From Frateuria soli (GTDB lineage: Bacteria; Pseudomonadota; Gammaproteobacteria; Xanthomonadales; Rhodanobacteraceae), in contig NZ_CP088252.1 in assembly GCF_021117385.1 (NCBI RefSeq), forward strand, positions 372,001 to 436,000: DNA of 64,000 nucleotides. The letters run 5' to 3'. Positions 29,482 to 39,468 of the stretch are shown here, in pieces. Positions within the stretch are counted from its first letter, which is position 1. Every line of letters begins with the position of its first letter. The position numbers were made by a program, and so were the translations under genes. The notes under the pieces are model-generated. The model searched no databases and was not told where the DNA came from. It was given only the letters and a program-made list of their open reading frames with translations.

Positions 29482-29866
29482 GGTCGATGAAGATTCCCCC
29501 GCGGCCACCATGGGCGGCCACCTGTGCCAGTTCGTCCAGCGGTTTCTCGGCGTAGTTGAGCACGCGCAGCAGCATCGGCAAGTTGAGCCCGGACACACAA
29601 CGCAAACGTACTCCCAGCGCCGTGAGCGAAAGGCCGATGTTGCAAGGCGTGGCGCCGTACAGGTCCGCGAGCACCAGTACGCCATCGCCCTGGTCCAGTT
29701 CGCGGGCATGGTGGGCGGTGAGCGTGCGCATGACGTCAGGGTCGGCGTGCGCCGGCACCTCGACCGCGTCGACCTTGAGCGGAAGCTTGGGCATGACGTG
29801 GTGCGCGGCGGAGATCAGCGCCTTGCCGACCGCCTCGTGCGTCATCAGGAGGACACCGACGCTCAT
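29474..29866 (-). CDS. PTS EIIA component, mannose/fructose family
   Basis: Phosphoacceptor downstream of HPr, 130 residues from ATG 29866 (MSVGVLLMTHEAVG). H10 in LMTHE matches the phosphorylated histidine of EIIA-Man. The ADLYGATPCNIG segment is the family's nucleating loop (usually DLxGGSPFN). No EIIB, EIIC or EIID is present in the window, so it probably has a regulatory role, as proposed for such orphan EIIA proteins. Confidence 0.92.
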   Translation of the reverse strand: MSVGVLLMTHEAVGKALISAAHHVMPKLPLKVDAVEVPAHADPDVMRTLTAHHARELDQGDGVLVLADLYGATPCNIGLSLTALGVRLRCVSGLNLPMLLRVLNYAEKPLDELAQVAAHGGRGGIFIDHA

Positions 29867-29898
29867 GGGCGCGCTCCGCACGCGGCATCGCCGGCCTG

Positions 29899-29995
29899 CC
29901 GCAGGAGCGCCCTTGCGCGCGGCCGGGTCGCCATGGCGTGCCGGAATGCCTGCGCGGGCGCGGCATGACGGTCGCGCCCAGCGGCGCTCCTGCGG
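29899..29995. repeat. REP-like inverted pair between rapZ and EIIA genes
   Basis: 29899-29925 (CCGCAGGAGCGCC...GCGCG) is repeated in inverted orientation at 29969-29995 (...CGGCGCTCCTGCGG), with a few mismatches and a 43-base spacer. GCAGGAGCGC is the head typical of REP elements of Pseudomonas and Xanthomonadaceae. Confidence 0.65.
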
Positions 29996-30014
29996 GTGCG
30001 TGGTGCGGGCGTAT

Positions 30015-30920
30015 TCATTCGAGTTCGCGATGGAAGGTCAGGACACCTTCGCGCCTGGCCCGATAGTGTGCGGCCAGGCGCTCGACCAGGTACACCGAGC
30101 GGTGCCGCCCGCCCGTGCAGCCGACCGAGATGGTGACGTAGCTGCGGTCATCCTGCTCGAAGCGCGGCAGCCAGGCATCCAGCCAGCGCACGGTGTCGGT
30201 GAAGTATTCGCCCACCATCGGCTCGGTCTCCAAGAACTCGCGGACCGGCGCGTCCTTGCCCGAGAGCGGACGCAGCTTCGGTTGCCAGTGGGGATTGGGC
30301 AGGCAACGCGCATCGAATACGAAATCCGAGTCCAGCGGCAGGCCACGACGGAAGGCGAAGGACTGGAACATCAGCGTGAGGCCCTCGGTCGCCGCCGCGT
30401 AGCCGGTAGCGATCAGCCGGCGCAGCTGATGCACGTTGAGGTCGCTCGAATCGATCACCTTCTCGGCGATGCCGATCAGCGGGCGCAGCAGGCGGCGTTC
30501 CTCGGCGATCGCATCGGCCAGCGAAACGCCGCGCAGCGCCAGCGGGTGCCGCCGGCGGGTTTCCGAGTAGCGCTTGATCAGCACTTCATCGCGGCAATCG
30601 AGGAACACCAGATGCACGTGCACGCCAGCCGCCGCCAGCTCGGAGAGCACCAGCGGCATGTGTTCGAAGTCCTCGCCGCGGTTGCGCACGTCCACGCCGA
30701 CAGCGATGCGCCGCCGCCGGCCGCCGCCGTCCTGTCTCACCGACTGCACCAGTTGCGGCAGCAGACCGCTGGGCAGGTTGTCCACGCAGTAGAACTCCAG
30801 GTCCTCCAGCGCGCGCAGCGCGACCGTCTTGCCGCCGCCGGACATGCCGGTCAGCACCACCAGGTGCACGGCGTTGGCATCGTTGAGGCCGGCGGAGGGC
30901 GCGTGATCGTTGCTAGTCAT
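30015..30920 (-). CDS. rapZ: RNase adapter protein RapZ
   Basis: P-loop protein that in enterobacteria steers RNase E to the sRNA GlmZ and so controls glmS; in other genomes its target is less clear. It has 301 residues. Seen: Walker A VVLTGMSGGGKTVAL (about 20-34), EFYCVDNLPSGLLPQ, VRNRGEDF, SETRRRHPLA, and the C-terminal domain with SFAFRRGLPLDSDFVFDARCLPNPHW and SVGCTGGRHRSVYLVE (read across short segments). It starts 4 bp after the hprK stop. Confidence 0.96.
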   Translation of the reverse strand: MTSNDHAPSAGLNDANAVHLVVLTGMSGGGKTVALRALEDLEFYCVDNLPSGLLPQLVQSVRQDGGGRRRRIAVGVDVRNRGEDFEHMPLVLSELAAAGVHVHLVFLDCRDEVLIKRYSETRRRHPLALRGVSLADAIAEERRLLRPLIGIAEKVIDSSDLNVHQLRRLIATGYAAATEGLTLMFQSFAFRRGLPLDSDFVFDARCLPNPHWQPKLRPLSGKDAPVREFLETEPMVGEYFTDTVRWLDAWLPRFEQDDRSYVTISVGCTGGRHRSVYLVERLAAHYRARREGVLTFHRELE

Positions 30921-30924
30921 GGGC

Positions 30925-31875
30925 TCACCACGGCGGAAGCCGGCGCATCTGGTGCGCCTGGCGGTCGATGAAGGTCTGCGCGGGATCGATACCCTTGCTC
31001 TTTAGCATATGGTGGCGCACCGCCGCTTCCACCAGTACCGCCAGGTTGCGGCCGGGCGCCACCGGAATGGTGATCATCGGCACGGAGACCTCGAGAATCT
31101 CGCGGTGGCTGGTATCGCCGGTCAGGCGCGTCAGGGCGTCGATGTCCTCGCCCTCGCGCAGGGGTTTGAGGTGCACCACCAGGCGCAGGTATTTCGAATG
31201 CTTGACCGCGGTGTGGCCGAACATCTCGCGCACGTTGAGCACGCCCAGGCCGCGCACCTCGAGCAGGTCCTGCAGAAGCTCGGGGCAGGTGCCGTCGATC
31301 ACGTCCGGCGCGATCAGGGTGAATTCGGTGGCGTCGTCGGCGACCAGGCGGTGCCCGCGGCTGATCAGTTCCAGCGCCAGTTCGCTCTTGCCCGAACCGG
31401 ACTCGCCGGTGATCAGCACGCCGATGGAAAACACCTCCAGGAACACGCCATGCAGGGTGATCCTGGGGGCCAGCAGGCGCGCCAGGTGGTACTGCATCCA
31501 GGTCAGCAGCTCGTGGCCGCGCTTGGCGCTGATCCACAGCGGCGTGTGGGTTTCCTCGGCGACCTCGCGCAGGTCGGAGGGGACGGTCTGGTCCTTGGTC
31601 ACGATCAGCGCCACCGGCTGGTGGGCGGCGATCTTGTGCATCGCCTCCCAGCGCTGGCGGGAATCCAGGCTGTCGAGCCAGTTGAGCTCCTCGGTACCGA
31701 TGATCTGCACCTTGTTGGGGTAGATCACGTTCAGGTAGCCGACCAGCGACGGCCGGCGCGTGGCGGTGGCGCCCGGTTCGAGCACGCGCCCCTCGCCTCG
31801 CATGCCCGACACCCAGCGCAGGCCCATGCGCTCGTGGACGCCGTCGAAGAGTTGTCGTGCGGTCAGACGTTCCAA
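30925..31875 (-). CDS. hprK: HPr kinase/phosphorylase
   Basis: Phosphorylates HPr on S46 with ATP or PPi and reverses it with phosphate. I start it at TTG 31875 ([17 protein letters not shown]), with AGGGA upstream, giving 316 residues, the family size; the open frame runs 64 codons further with no family match and crosses the hpf terminator. Seen: P-loop [17 protein letters not shown] and the signature [16 protein letters not shown], plus LVADDATEF between. Its substrate HPr is encoded two genes downstream. Confidence 0.93.
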   Translation of the reverse strand: MERLTARQLFDGVHERMGLRWVSGMRGEGRVLEPGATATRRPSLVGYLNVIYPNKVQIIGTEELNWLDSLDSRQRWEAMHKIAAHQPVALIVTKDQTVPSDLREVAEETHTPLWISAKRGHELLTWMQYHLARLLAPRITLHGVFLEVFSIGVLITGESGSGKSELALELISRGHRLVADDATEFTLIAPDVIDGTCPELLQDLLEVRGLGVLNVREMFGHTAVKHSKYLRLVVHLKPLREGEDIDALTRLTGDTSHREILEVSVPMITIPVAPGRNLAVLVEAAVRHHMLKSKGIDPAQTFIDRQAHQMRRLPPW

Positions 31876-32016
31876 AGGGTTTCCCTGCCGGGTGGGCGGT
31901 GGGCGCCATTGTGCCAGCTTGGGGTGCCCGCTTGCCTCGCGGTACCCCGAGGGCGATACCGCCGCCTGCATGCGGGGGTGGGCGGCGAGTCGACAGGGCC
32001 GCGTTCGAACGTTGCG

Positions 32017-32048
32017 AAAAAAAACGACCCGCCGTCCGGCGGGTCGTT
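32017..32048 (-). terminator. rho-independent terminator of hpf
   Basis: On the minus strand an 11-bp stem (AACGACCCGCC / GGCGGGTCGTT) with a 4-base loop is followed by a run of eight T. It lies 20 bp after the hpf stop and separates hpf from hprK. Strongest terminator on this strand in the window. Confidence 0.9.
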
Positions 32049-32067
32049 CCGGGCAGGACGGGACCAA

Positions 32068-32391
32068 TCAGCCGAACTGGCGTGCGTCCCGCGCCTCCTG
32101 CGGGTGCTTGTCGGTCACCTTGTCGCGGTGGCGGCGAAGTTGCGCGGCGAGCTTGTCGAACACCAGATCGATGGAAGCGTACATGTCGGCGCCGCACGCC
32201 GCCGCATGAAGCGCGGCACCCGTGGTGGTGAGGGTGGCATCGGCGCAGTGCTGCAGCTTGTCGATCGACAGCACCATGGTCAGGCCCTGGCACCTTTCGT
32301 CGAGGCGGGTCAGGCGATCGAGCCGGGACTCGGCATGCGCACGCAGGGCGGGCGTGACTTCGATCTGCTGGCCGGTGAGTTGGAACTGCAT
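32068..32391 (-). CDS. hpf: ribosome hibernation promoting factor, short form
   Basis: Binds the 30S subunit in stationary phase and helps form inactive ribosome dimers. The 107 residues are the short HPF/YfiA type. Seen: QFQLTGQQIEVTPALRAHAES, LDRLTRLDERCQGLTMVLSI, and ADMYASIDLVFDKLAAQLRRHRDK in segments. A strong GAGGAGG site precedes ATG 32391. It lies directly downstream of rpoN, its common place, and ends in a strong terminator. Confidence 0.95.
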   Translation of the reverse strand: MQFQLTGQQIEVTPALRAHAESRLDRLTRLDERCQGLTMVLSIDKLQHCADATLTTTGAALHAAACGADMYASIDLVFDKLAAQLRRHRDKVTDKHPQEARDARQFG

Positions 32392-32524
32392 GGGGCGCCT
32401 CCTCTGTTACGGGCCGCCGTGGGGCGGCGGGTTCGCATGCCGGCGAAAGGTGCCGGCGTGCCGGTCTCTTTCATTCGTATGGGATCGTTCTGGCCGGTTC
32501 CAAGGGGTGGGTTTCAGGGCCGGG

Positions 32525-33967
32525 TCAGCCGGCACGCTGGCGCTCGCTGGAGCTGGGGATGCGAAGGGCCTCGCGGTACTTGGCCACGGTACGCCGGGCG
32601 ACCTGGATGCCCTTGCGGTTGAGTTCCTCGGCGAGGGCCTGGTCGGACAGCGGCTTGCGTGAGTCCTCCGCATCGATCAGCTTCCTGATCATTGCCTGGA
32701 TGGCGGTGGCCGAGGCGCCGCCGCCGTCCTCGGTGGAGACACCGCTGGAGAAAAAGTACTTGAGTTCGAAGGTGCCGCGCGGGGTGTGGATGTACTTGCG
32801 CGTGGTCACGCGCGAAATGGTCGATTCGTGCATGCCGACTTCCTCGGCGACTTCACGCAGGACCAACGGATGCATCGCTTCCGGGCCGTAGTCCAGGAAG
32901 GCACTCTGCCGGCGCACGATCGCATCGGCCACCTTGAGCAGCGTCTCGGCGCGTGATTCGAGGCTCTTGATCAGCCAGCGCGCTTCCTGCAGCTGGCCGC
33001 GCATCCAGCTAGCGTCCTCGCCGCGCGCCTGCGCGATCAGGCTGCAGTAGTGCTGGTTGAGGCCCAGGCGCGGCTGGCAATCGGGATTGAGGCTCACCTT
33101 CCAGCGGCTGCCTTCCTTGTAGGCGTAGACGTCCGGCGCCACGTACTCGACCGGCGTGGCGTCCAGCGCGGCGCCGGGGCGCGGGTCCAGGCTGCGGATC
33201 AGCAGCGCTGCGGCGGCGACGTCTTCCTCGCTCGCGCGCAGCTTGCGTGCGAGCCTGGCGACGTCGTTGCGCGCGAGCAGCTCGAGTTCGCCGTCGACGA
33301 TCTGCAGCGCAAGCCCGCGGTGTGGCGTCTGGGCATCGAACTGTTCCAGCTGCACGCGCAGGCAGTCACGCAGGTCCAGGCTGGCGATGCCGGTGGGATC
33401 GAAGCGCTGCAGCTGGCGACGCACCGCCTCGACTTCGTCCACGCCGGCATCGAGGTCCACCGGCAGCGCGGCGAGTACGCCTTCGATGCCTTCGGCGAGG
33501 TATCCGTCGGCGTTGAGCGCGTCGATGATGACCGTGGCGATCAGCCGCTGGCGCGTGTCGAAAGGCGACAGGTTCAACTGCCACAGCAGGTGTTCCTGCA
33601 GGGTCTCGGGCGCGGCGTTCTGCGGCTCGAAGTCCTCGTCGCCGCGGCTGCCCGAAGGAGCGCTGCTGCCGAGCGAGAAATCGATGGGCGCCTCGGCGGG
33701 CGCGTCGGCTTCGCCCCAGTCGGCGCCGTCGTCGGCATTGTGGTCGACCGTCGGCGCCTCGGCCGGGGCAGTCCCGAAGTCTTCTTCCTCGGTTTCGCCC
33801 GGCTCCGCCGATTCTTCCTCGAACTCCAGCAGCGGATTGCCTTCGGCGATCTGGCGCAGTTCCGCCTCCAGCTCCAGCTGCGACAGCTGCAACAGCCGGA
33901 TCGCCTGCTGCAACTGCGGCGTCAGGGTGAGCTGTTGGTTGAGTCGGAACTGGAGTCCGGGTTTCAT
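32525..33967 (-). CDS. rpoN: RNA polymerase sigma-54 factor
   Basis: Alternative sigma factor needing enhancer-binding ATPases. I start at ATG 33967 (MKPGLQFRLNQQLTLTPQL), giving 480 residues; ATG 33997 adds ten. Region I is glutamine-rich (QLQQAIRLLQLSQLELEAEL), region II is acidic (about 55-110), the core-binding domain follows, then the HTH (ESTISRVTTRKYIHTPRGTF) and the RpoN box ARRTVAKYR near the C terminus. Between lptB and hpf, as in many proteobacteria. Confidence 0.97.
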   Translation of the reverse strand: MKPGLQFRLNQQLTLTPQLQQAIRLLQLSQLELEAELRQIAEGNPLLEFEEESAEPGETEEEDFGTAPAEAPTVDHNADDGADWGEADAPAEAPIDFSLGSSAPSGSRGDEDFEPQNAAPETLQEHLLWQLNLSPFDTRQRLIATVIIDALNADGYLAEGIEGVLAALPVDLDAGVDEVEAVRRQLQRFDPTGIASLDLRDCLRVQLEQFDAQTPHRGLALQIVDGELELLARNDVARLARKLRASEEDVAAAALLIRSLDPRPGAALDATPVEYVAPDVYAYKEGSRWKVSLNPDCQPRLGLNQHYCSLIAQARGEDASWMRGQLQEARWLIKSLESRAETLLKVADAIVRRQSAFLDYGPEAMHPLVLREVAEEVGMHESTISRVTTRKYIHTPRGTFELKYFFSSGVSTEDGGGASATAIQAMIRKLIDAEDSRKPLSDQALAEELNRKGIQVARRTVAKYREALRIPSSSERQRAG

Positions 33968-34067
33968 GCCAGCTGCTGGGGAGGGACTTGCGATCATCCT
34001 ACCCCGGCGGGTGTGATGCGACCATAGCGAGGACGGGCCCTGGCGGGCCCTGCGTCACATCACCGCC

Positions 34068-34787
<720 letters not shown>

Positions 34788-34790
34788 CGG

Positions 34791-35399
34791 TCAGGGCTGC
34801 CCGCTGCTGGTGGCGGGCGCCGGTGCGCTGGCGGCCGGTGCCGGGGTCGCGGCGGGCGTTGTGGCCGGTGACTGGGGCCTGGGTTTGGGCTTGAAGATCA
34901 TGTGCACGCGACCGTCGCCGCCGCTGTCGCCGGTCATCTCGCTGGTCTGCGTGTTGTAGGTGAGGCGGTCACCATGTGCCTCGCCGCGCCCCTGCTGGGT
35001 GATCGAGGCCTGGCCCTGCAGCACGGCGAAGTCCCTCGCCACCTGGTAGTCGATGGTGGCCGCCTCGCCCTGCATCAGGTTGCCATTGTCGTCCAGCTGC
35101 TGGATGTGCGCGGGGCTGCCAGTGAGCACCACGCTGTCGATCTCGGCGTTGGCGTCGAAGTGCACCTTGGCCAGGCCGCCGGTGGCCTTCAGCGAGCCCT
35201 GGGTGATCACCACGTTGCCCTTGAGCGTGGTGGTGCTGTTGGGCTTGCGGAAGCCGTCGAAGTGCGAGGCCTGCACGTCCATCGGCTGGTCGCGGTCGGT
35301 GCGCTTGGCCGCCGCCGGCGCGATCGCCAGCAGGCCCAGCAGGAGCACCCCCCAGCTAGCGCGCGTGCCGGCGGGGCGGGAACGTGGCGTGGACGTCAT
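34791..35399 (-). CDS. lptA: LPS transport periplasmic protein LptA
   Basis: Periplasmic bridge protein carrying LPS from LptC to LptD. I start at ATG 35399, with GGAG upstream, giving 202 residues and a signal peptide (about 1-31, ending LLAIAPAAA). The OstA domain follows: PMDVQASHFDG, LKGNVVITQGSLKATG, GEAATIDYQVARDFAVLQG, RLTYNTQTSEMTGD. The tail is proline- and alanine-rich. The start lies 44 bp inside the 3' end of lptC, in another frame. Confidence 0.92.
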   Translation of the reverse strand: MTSTPRSRPAGTRASWGVLLLGLLAIAPAAAKRTDRDQPMDVQASHFDGFRKPNSTTTLKGNVVITQGSLKATGGLAKVHFDANAEIDSVVLTGSPAHIQQLDDNGNLMQGEAATIDYQVARDFAVLQGQASITQQGRGEAHGDRLTYNTQTSEMTGDSGGDGRVHMIFKPKPRPQSPATTPAATPAPAASAPAPATSSGQP

Positions 35400-35952
35400 C
35401 GAGCAGCTCCAGGTGTTTGTCGTTGAGGTCGGCACGCATGCCGACGCCGCTGATTCTAGTGTCGCCCTGCACCAGTTGCGCCGGCGCGGCGGTCTGGATG
35501 CGGTTCTGCCTGGGCCAGGCGGTGACGTCGGAAGTGTCGATCGTCGTGCGCGGCGTGTCGTCGAACGCGGCCCGCTCCAGGTGCACCGGGCCCTGCAGCT
35601 TGAGCAGGCTGCCGTCGTGGCCGACCCAGCCGTACAGCGAATGGCCGAGCCAGTCGGGCACGGCCGGCTGGTTGGAGGGCAGGCGGAACTCGGGCGTGTT
35701 GATGTACAGCGACTCGTCGCCCTCGCGCCGCTCCAGCTGCGGCGCCTGGATCAGGAAGCTGGGCAGGCCGTCGATGCCGTACTGGGTCAGCTTGAAGTCG
35801 GTCAGCGTGTAACCCGAACGCGGCGGACCCACGAATTCGTTGACCTTCGGCGGCGGTCCGATCCACCACAACAGCAACTGCGCCACGCCGGCCAGCAATG
35901 CGATCACGACGATGGCGGCCGCGAGGCGGCGGTCGCGCAGCCACTCCCTCAC
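35356..35952 (-). CDS. lptC: LPS export ABC transporter periplasmic protein LptC
   Basis: Bitopic protein that links the LptBFG exporter to LptA. GTG 35952 overlaps the kdsC stop (GTGA), giving 198 residues. It has one N-terminal membrane segment (about 11-30, AAAIVVIALLAGVAQLLLWW) and a periplasmic OstA-like domain with GYTLTDFKLTQYGIDGLPSF and LLKLQGPVHLERA, DVTAWPRQNRI. Upstream open frame lies inside kdsC. Its 3' end overlaps lptA by 44 bp. Confidence 0.9.
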   Translation of the reverse strand: MREWLRDRRLAAAIVVIALLAGVAQLLLWWIGPPPKVNEFVGPPRSGYTLTDFKLTQYGIDGLPSFLIQAPQLERREGDESLYINTPEFRLPSNQPAVPDWLGHSLYGWVGHDGSLLKLQGPVHLERAAFDDTPRTTIDTSDVTAWPRQNRIQTAAPAQLVQGDTRISGVGMRADLNDKHLELLDDVHATFPPRRHAR

Positions 35953-36500
35953 CGCCAGCGCTCCTTCTCGTTGCCGGCCTTGCCCTGGGCATGCAGGATC
36001 AGGTCGCAGACCTCCCGCGCACCGCCCTGGCCGCCGGCGCGGCTGGTGGTCCAGTGCGCCTGTTCGACCACCCACGGGTGGGCGTTGGCCACCGCCACGG
36101 CGAGCCCGGCCACACGCATCGCCGGCAGGTCAGGCAGGTCGTCGCCCACGAACGCGACCTGCTCGGGCGCCAGCTTCAGTGCGTCGAGCAATTCGAGCAG
36201 GCACACGCGTTTGTCGCCCTGGCCCTGGTAGACGTGGGTGATGCCCAGTTCCTCGGCGCGCAGCGCCACCGGGTGGCTGATCCGTGCGCTGATGATGGCC
36301 ACCTGCACGCCGTGCACCTGCAGGCGTTTCAGGCCCAGGCCGTCCTGCACGAAGAACACCTTGGTCTCGCGGCCGTCCTCGCCGTAGTAAAGCCGTCCGT
36401 CGGTCAGCGTGCCGTCCACGTCGAACACCGCCAGGCGGATGCCGGCGGCGCGGGCGAGCAGGTCGGCGGGGAGGTTGGCGAGGTAGGAAGAAGTGGGCAC
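35949..36500 (-). CDS. kdsC: 3-deoxy-D-manno-octulosonate 8-phosphate phosphatase
   Basis: HAD-family phosphatase that makes Kdo from Kdo-8-P. Start GTG 36500 (MPTSSYLANLPADLLARAAG) gives 183 residues, the family size. Seen: HAD motif I VFDVDGTLTDGRLYYGEDG with nucleophile D, FFVQDGLGLK, motif II IISAR, GQGDKRVCLLELL, and motif IV AFVGDDLPDLP. There is no clear ribosome-binding site. It is preceded by kdsD across a 68-bp spacer that holds an unusual inverted repeat and overlaps lptC. Confidence 0.95.
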   Translation of the reverse strand: MPTSSYLANLPADLLARAAGIRLAVFDVDGTLTDGRLYYGEDGRETKVFFVQDGLGLKRLQVHGVQVAIISARISHPVALRAEELGITHVYQGQGDKRVCLLELLDALKLAPEQVAFVGDDLPDLPAMRVAGLAVAVANAHPWVVEQAHWTTSRAGGQGGAREVCDLILHAQGKAGNEKERWR

Positions 36501-36543
36501 GGTTGGGAACTGTCGTGGAAGAACGTCAAATGCGACCTTGCCT

Positions 36544-36576
36544 GATTTGTCCGATTTGTCGAGACAAATCAGACAA
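36544..36576. repeat. ATTTGTC inverted repeat at the kdsD stop
   Basis: TTGTCCGATTTGTC (36547-36560) is inverted as GACAAATCAGACAA (36563-36576) with one mismatch. The left arm also contains two direct GATTTGTC copies. The kdsD stop (36569-36571) lies in the right arm. The sequence is AT-rich against its surroundings. Confidence 0.6.
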
Positions 36577-37576
36577 CCCTGGCGCGCAGCAGGTCGTGAA
36601 TGTTCAGCGCGCCGACCACGCGCTGCTGCTCGTCCACCACCAGCAATGCGTGGATCTGGTGCTTCTCCATCAGCTGCGCCGCTTCGATGGCGAGCTTGTC
36701 GGAGGTGATCGTCTTCGGGCCGCGGGTCATCAGCGCCTCGACGCTCGCACCGCGCAGGTTCACGTCCTCGTCGTCCAGCGCGCGGCGCAGGTCGCCGTCG
36801 GTGAACACGCCCAGCAGGCGGCGCTCGGCATCGACCACTGCGGTCATGCCCAGGTGCTTGCGGGTCATCTCCATCAGCGCCTCGGTGAGGCTGGCATCCG
36901 GGGCGACCACCGGCACGCCCTCGCCGGTGTGCATGATGTCGCTGATGTGCAGCAGCAGGCGGCGGCCGAGGCTGCCAGCCGGGTGCGAGCGGGCGAAATC
37001 CTCGGCGGTGAAGCCGCGCGCCTCCAGCAGTGCGATCGCCAGCGCGTCGCCCATCACCAGCGCCGCGGTGGTGCTGGCGGTGGGGGCCAGGCCGAGCGGG
37101 CAGGCTTCGCTGGAGATGCTGGCGTCCAGGTGCACGTCCGCCTGGTGCGCGAGCGAGGACTTCGGGTTGCCGGTGATCGCGATCAGCGGAATGCCCTGGC
37201 GCTTGATCACCGGCAGGATGAACAGCAGTTCGTCGGTCTCGCCGGAGTTGGACAGCGCCAGCACCACGTCGTCGGGCTGGATCATCCCCAGGTCGCCGTG
37301 GCTGGCCTCGCCCGGATGAACGAAGAACGAGGGCGTGCCGGTGGAGGCCAGGGTGGCGGCGATCTTGCGGCCGACGTGTCCGGACTTGCCCATGCCCGAG
37401 ACCACCAGGCGCCCGCGGCAGGCCAGGATCAGCCGGCAGGCCTGGACGAAGCCCGCATCCACCCGCGGTTCGAGCGCGCGGATCGCGGCCGCCTCGGTGG
37501 CGATCACCGTGCGCCCGCTGCGGGCGATGGCGTCCGGGTCCAGATTGGCGACGGGCGGGGCAATGCGTGCGTTCAT
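36569..37576 (-). CDS. kdsD: arabinose-5-phosphate isomerase
   Basis: Interconverts ribulose-5-phosphate and arabinose-5-phosphate, the first step toward Kdo. The 335 residues start at ATG 37576 (MNARIAPPV). An N-terminal SIS domain (about 45-185) shows RLVVSGMGKSGHVGRKIAATL and LALSNSGETDELL; two CBS domains follow (DIMHTGEGVPVVAPDASL, VFTDGDLRRAL, HALLVVDEQQRVVGALNIHD in parts). First gene of the kdsD-kdsC-lptCAB-rpoN-hpf series, divergent from ibaG. Confidence 0.96.
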   Translation of the reverse strand: MNARIAPPVANLDPDAIARSGRTVIATEAAAIRALEPRVDAGFVQACRLILACRGRLVVSGMGKSGHVGRKIAATLASTGTPSFFVHPGEASHGDLGMIQPDDVVLALSNSGETDELLFILPVIKRQGIPLIAITGNPKSSLAHQADVHLDASISSEACPLGLAPTASTTAALVMGDALAIALLEARGFTAEDFARSHPAGSLGRRLLLHISDIMHTGEGVPVVAPDASLTEALMEMTRKHLGMTAVVDAERRLLGVFTDGDLRRALDDEDVNLRGASVEALMTRGPKTITSDKLAIEAAQLMEKHQIHALLVVDEQQRVVGALNIHDLLRARVV

Positions 37577-37723
37577 GGGGTCTCTGCGGCGGCGGCGGGC
37601 GGCCTTTGGCATTTCTGTGCCACGGGAATTCCATTACCATGGCATATCCGCATTTTAACGTCATATGGTCGCGCACTGGATTCACAAGCGCTGAATCCGC
37701 GCGCGCCGACGATGGACCCTCCG

Positions 37724-37947
37724 ATGGACCCAACTCGTATCCAGGCACTGATCGAAACCGGCCTGCCCGGCGCGAACGCGCTGGTCAGCGGGGACGACGG
37801 CGTGCATTTCGAAGCCACCGTGGTGGCCAGCCAGTTCGCCGGCAAGCTGCCGATCGCGCGTCACCGCATGGTCTACGCCACGCTGGGCGAACTGATGGGC
37901 GGGGCGATCCATGCGCTGGCGCTCAAGACGTTGACTCCCGAAGAAGC

Positions 37948-37960
<13 letters not shown>
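37724..37960 (+). CDS. ibaG: BolA family protein IbaG
   Basis: Monothiol-glutaredoxin partner in iron-sulfur handling and acid stress. I start at ATG 37724 (MDPTRIQALIETGLPG), giving 78 residues; ATG 37712 adds four. Seen: GDDGVHFEATVVASQFAGKLPIARH (in two stretches) with the conserved histidine in ARHRMVYATLG, and AIHALALKTLTPEE. The last codons and the stop lie in a dispersed repeat, so the AGNR tail is repeat-derived. It precedes murA, the usual partner gene in proteobacteria. Confidence 0.92.
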
Positions 37961-39309
<1,349 letters not shown>

Positions 39310-39468
39310 GGTTCCGACCGCAAATGGTGCCGGTCTCCCGGGCGACGACGAGCCCGCGGAGCTCCGGCCGTGTCCCGCAGGGCGGGCTTCCGCCCACCAG
39401 GCACGCGTGCGGCGAAGGGCATCGGTTCTCCTGCGGGCCAGGGCCCGACGCGGAGAGGAAGCGGAGCG

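Noticed and set aside
37577-37711. A sigma-54 promoter between kdsD and ibaG (TGGCATTTCTGTGCC)
   Set aside because: The GG-to-GC spacing is nine bases rather than ten, so the -24/-12 consensus is not met.
39310-39468. A possible gene or remnant between murA and DUF3108
   Set aside because: The 159 bp hold no start with a ribosome-binding site and no recognisable protein segment.
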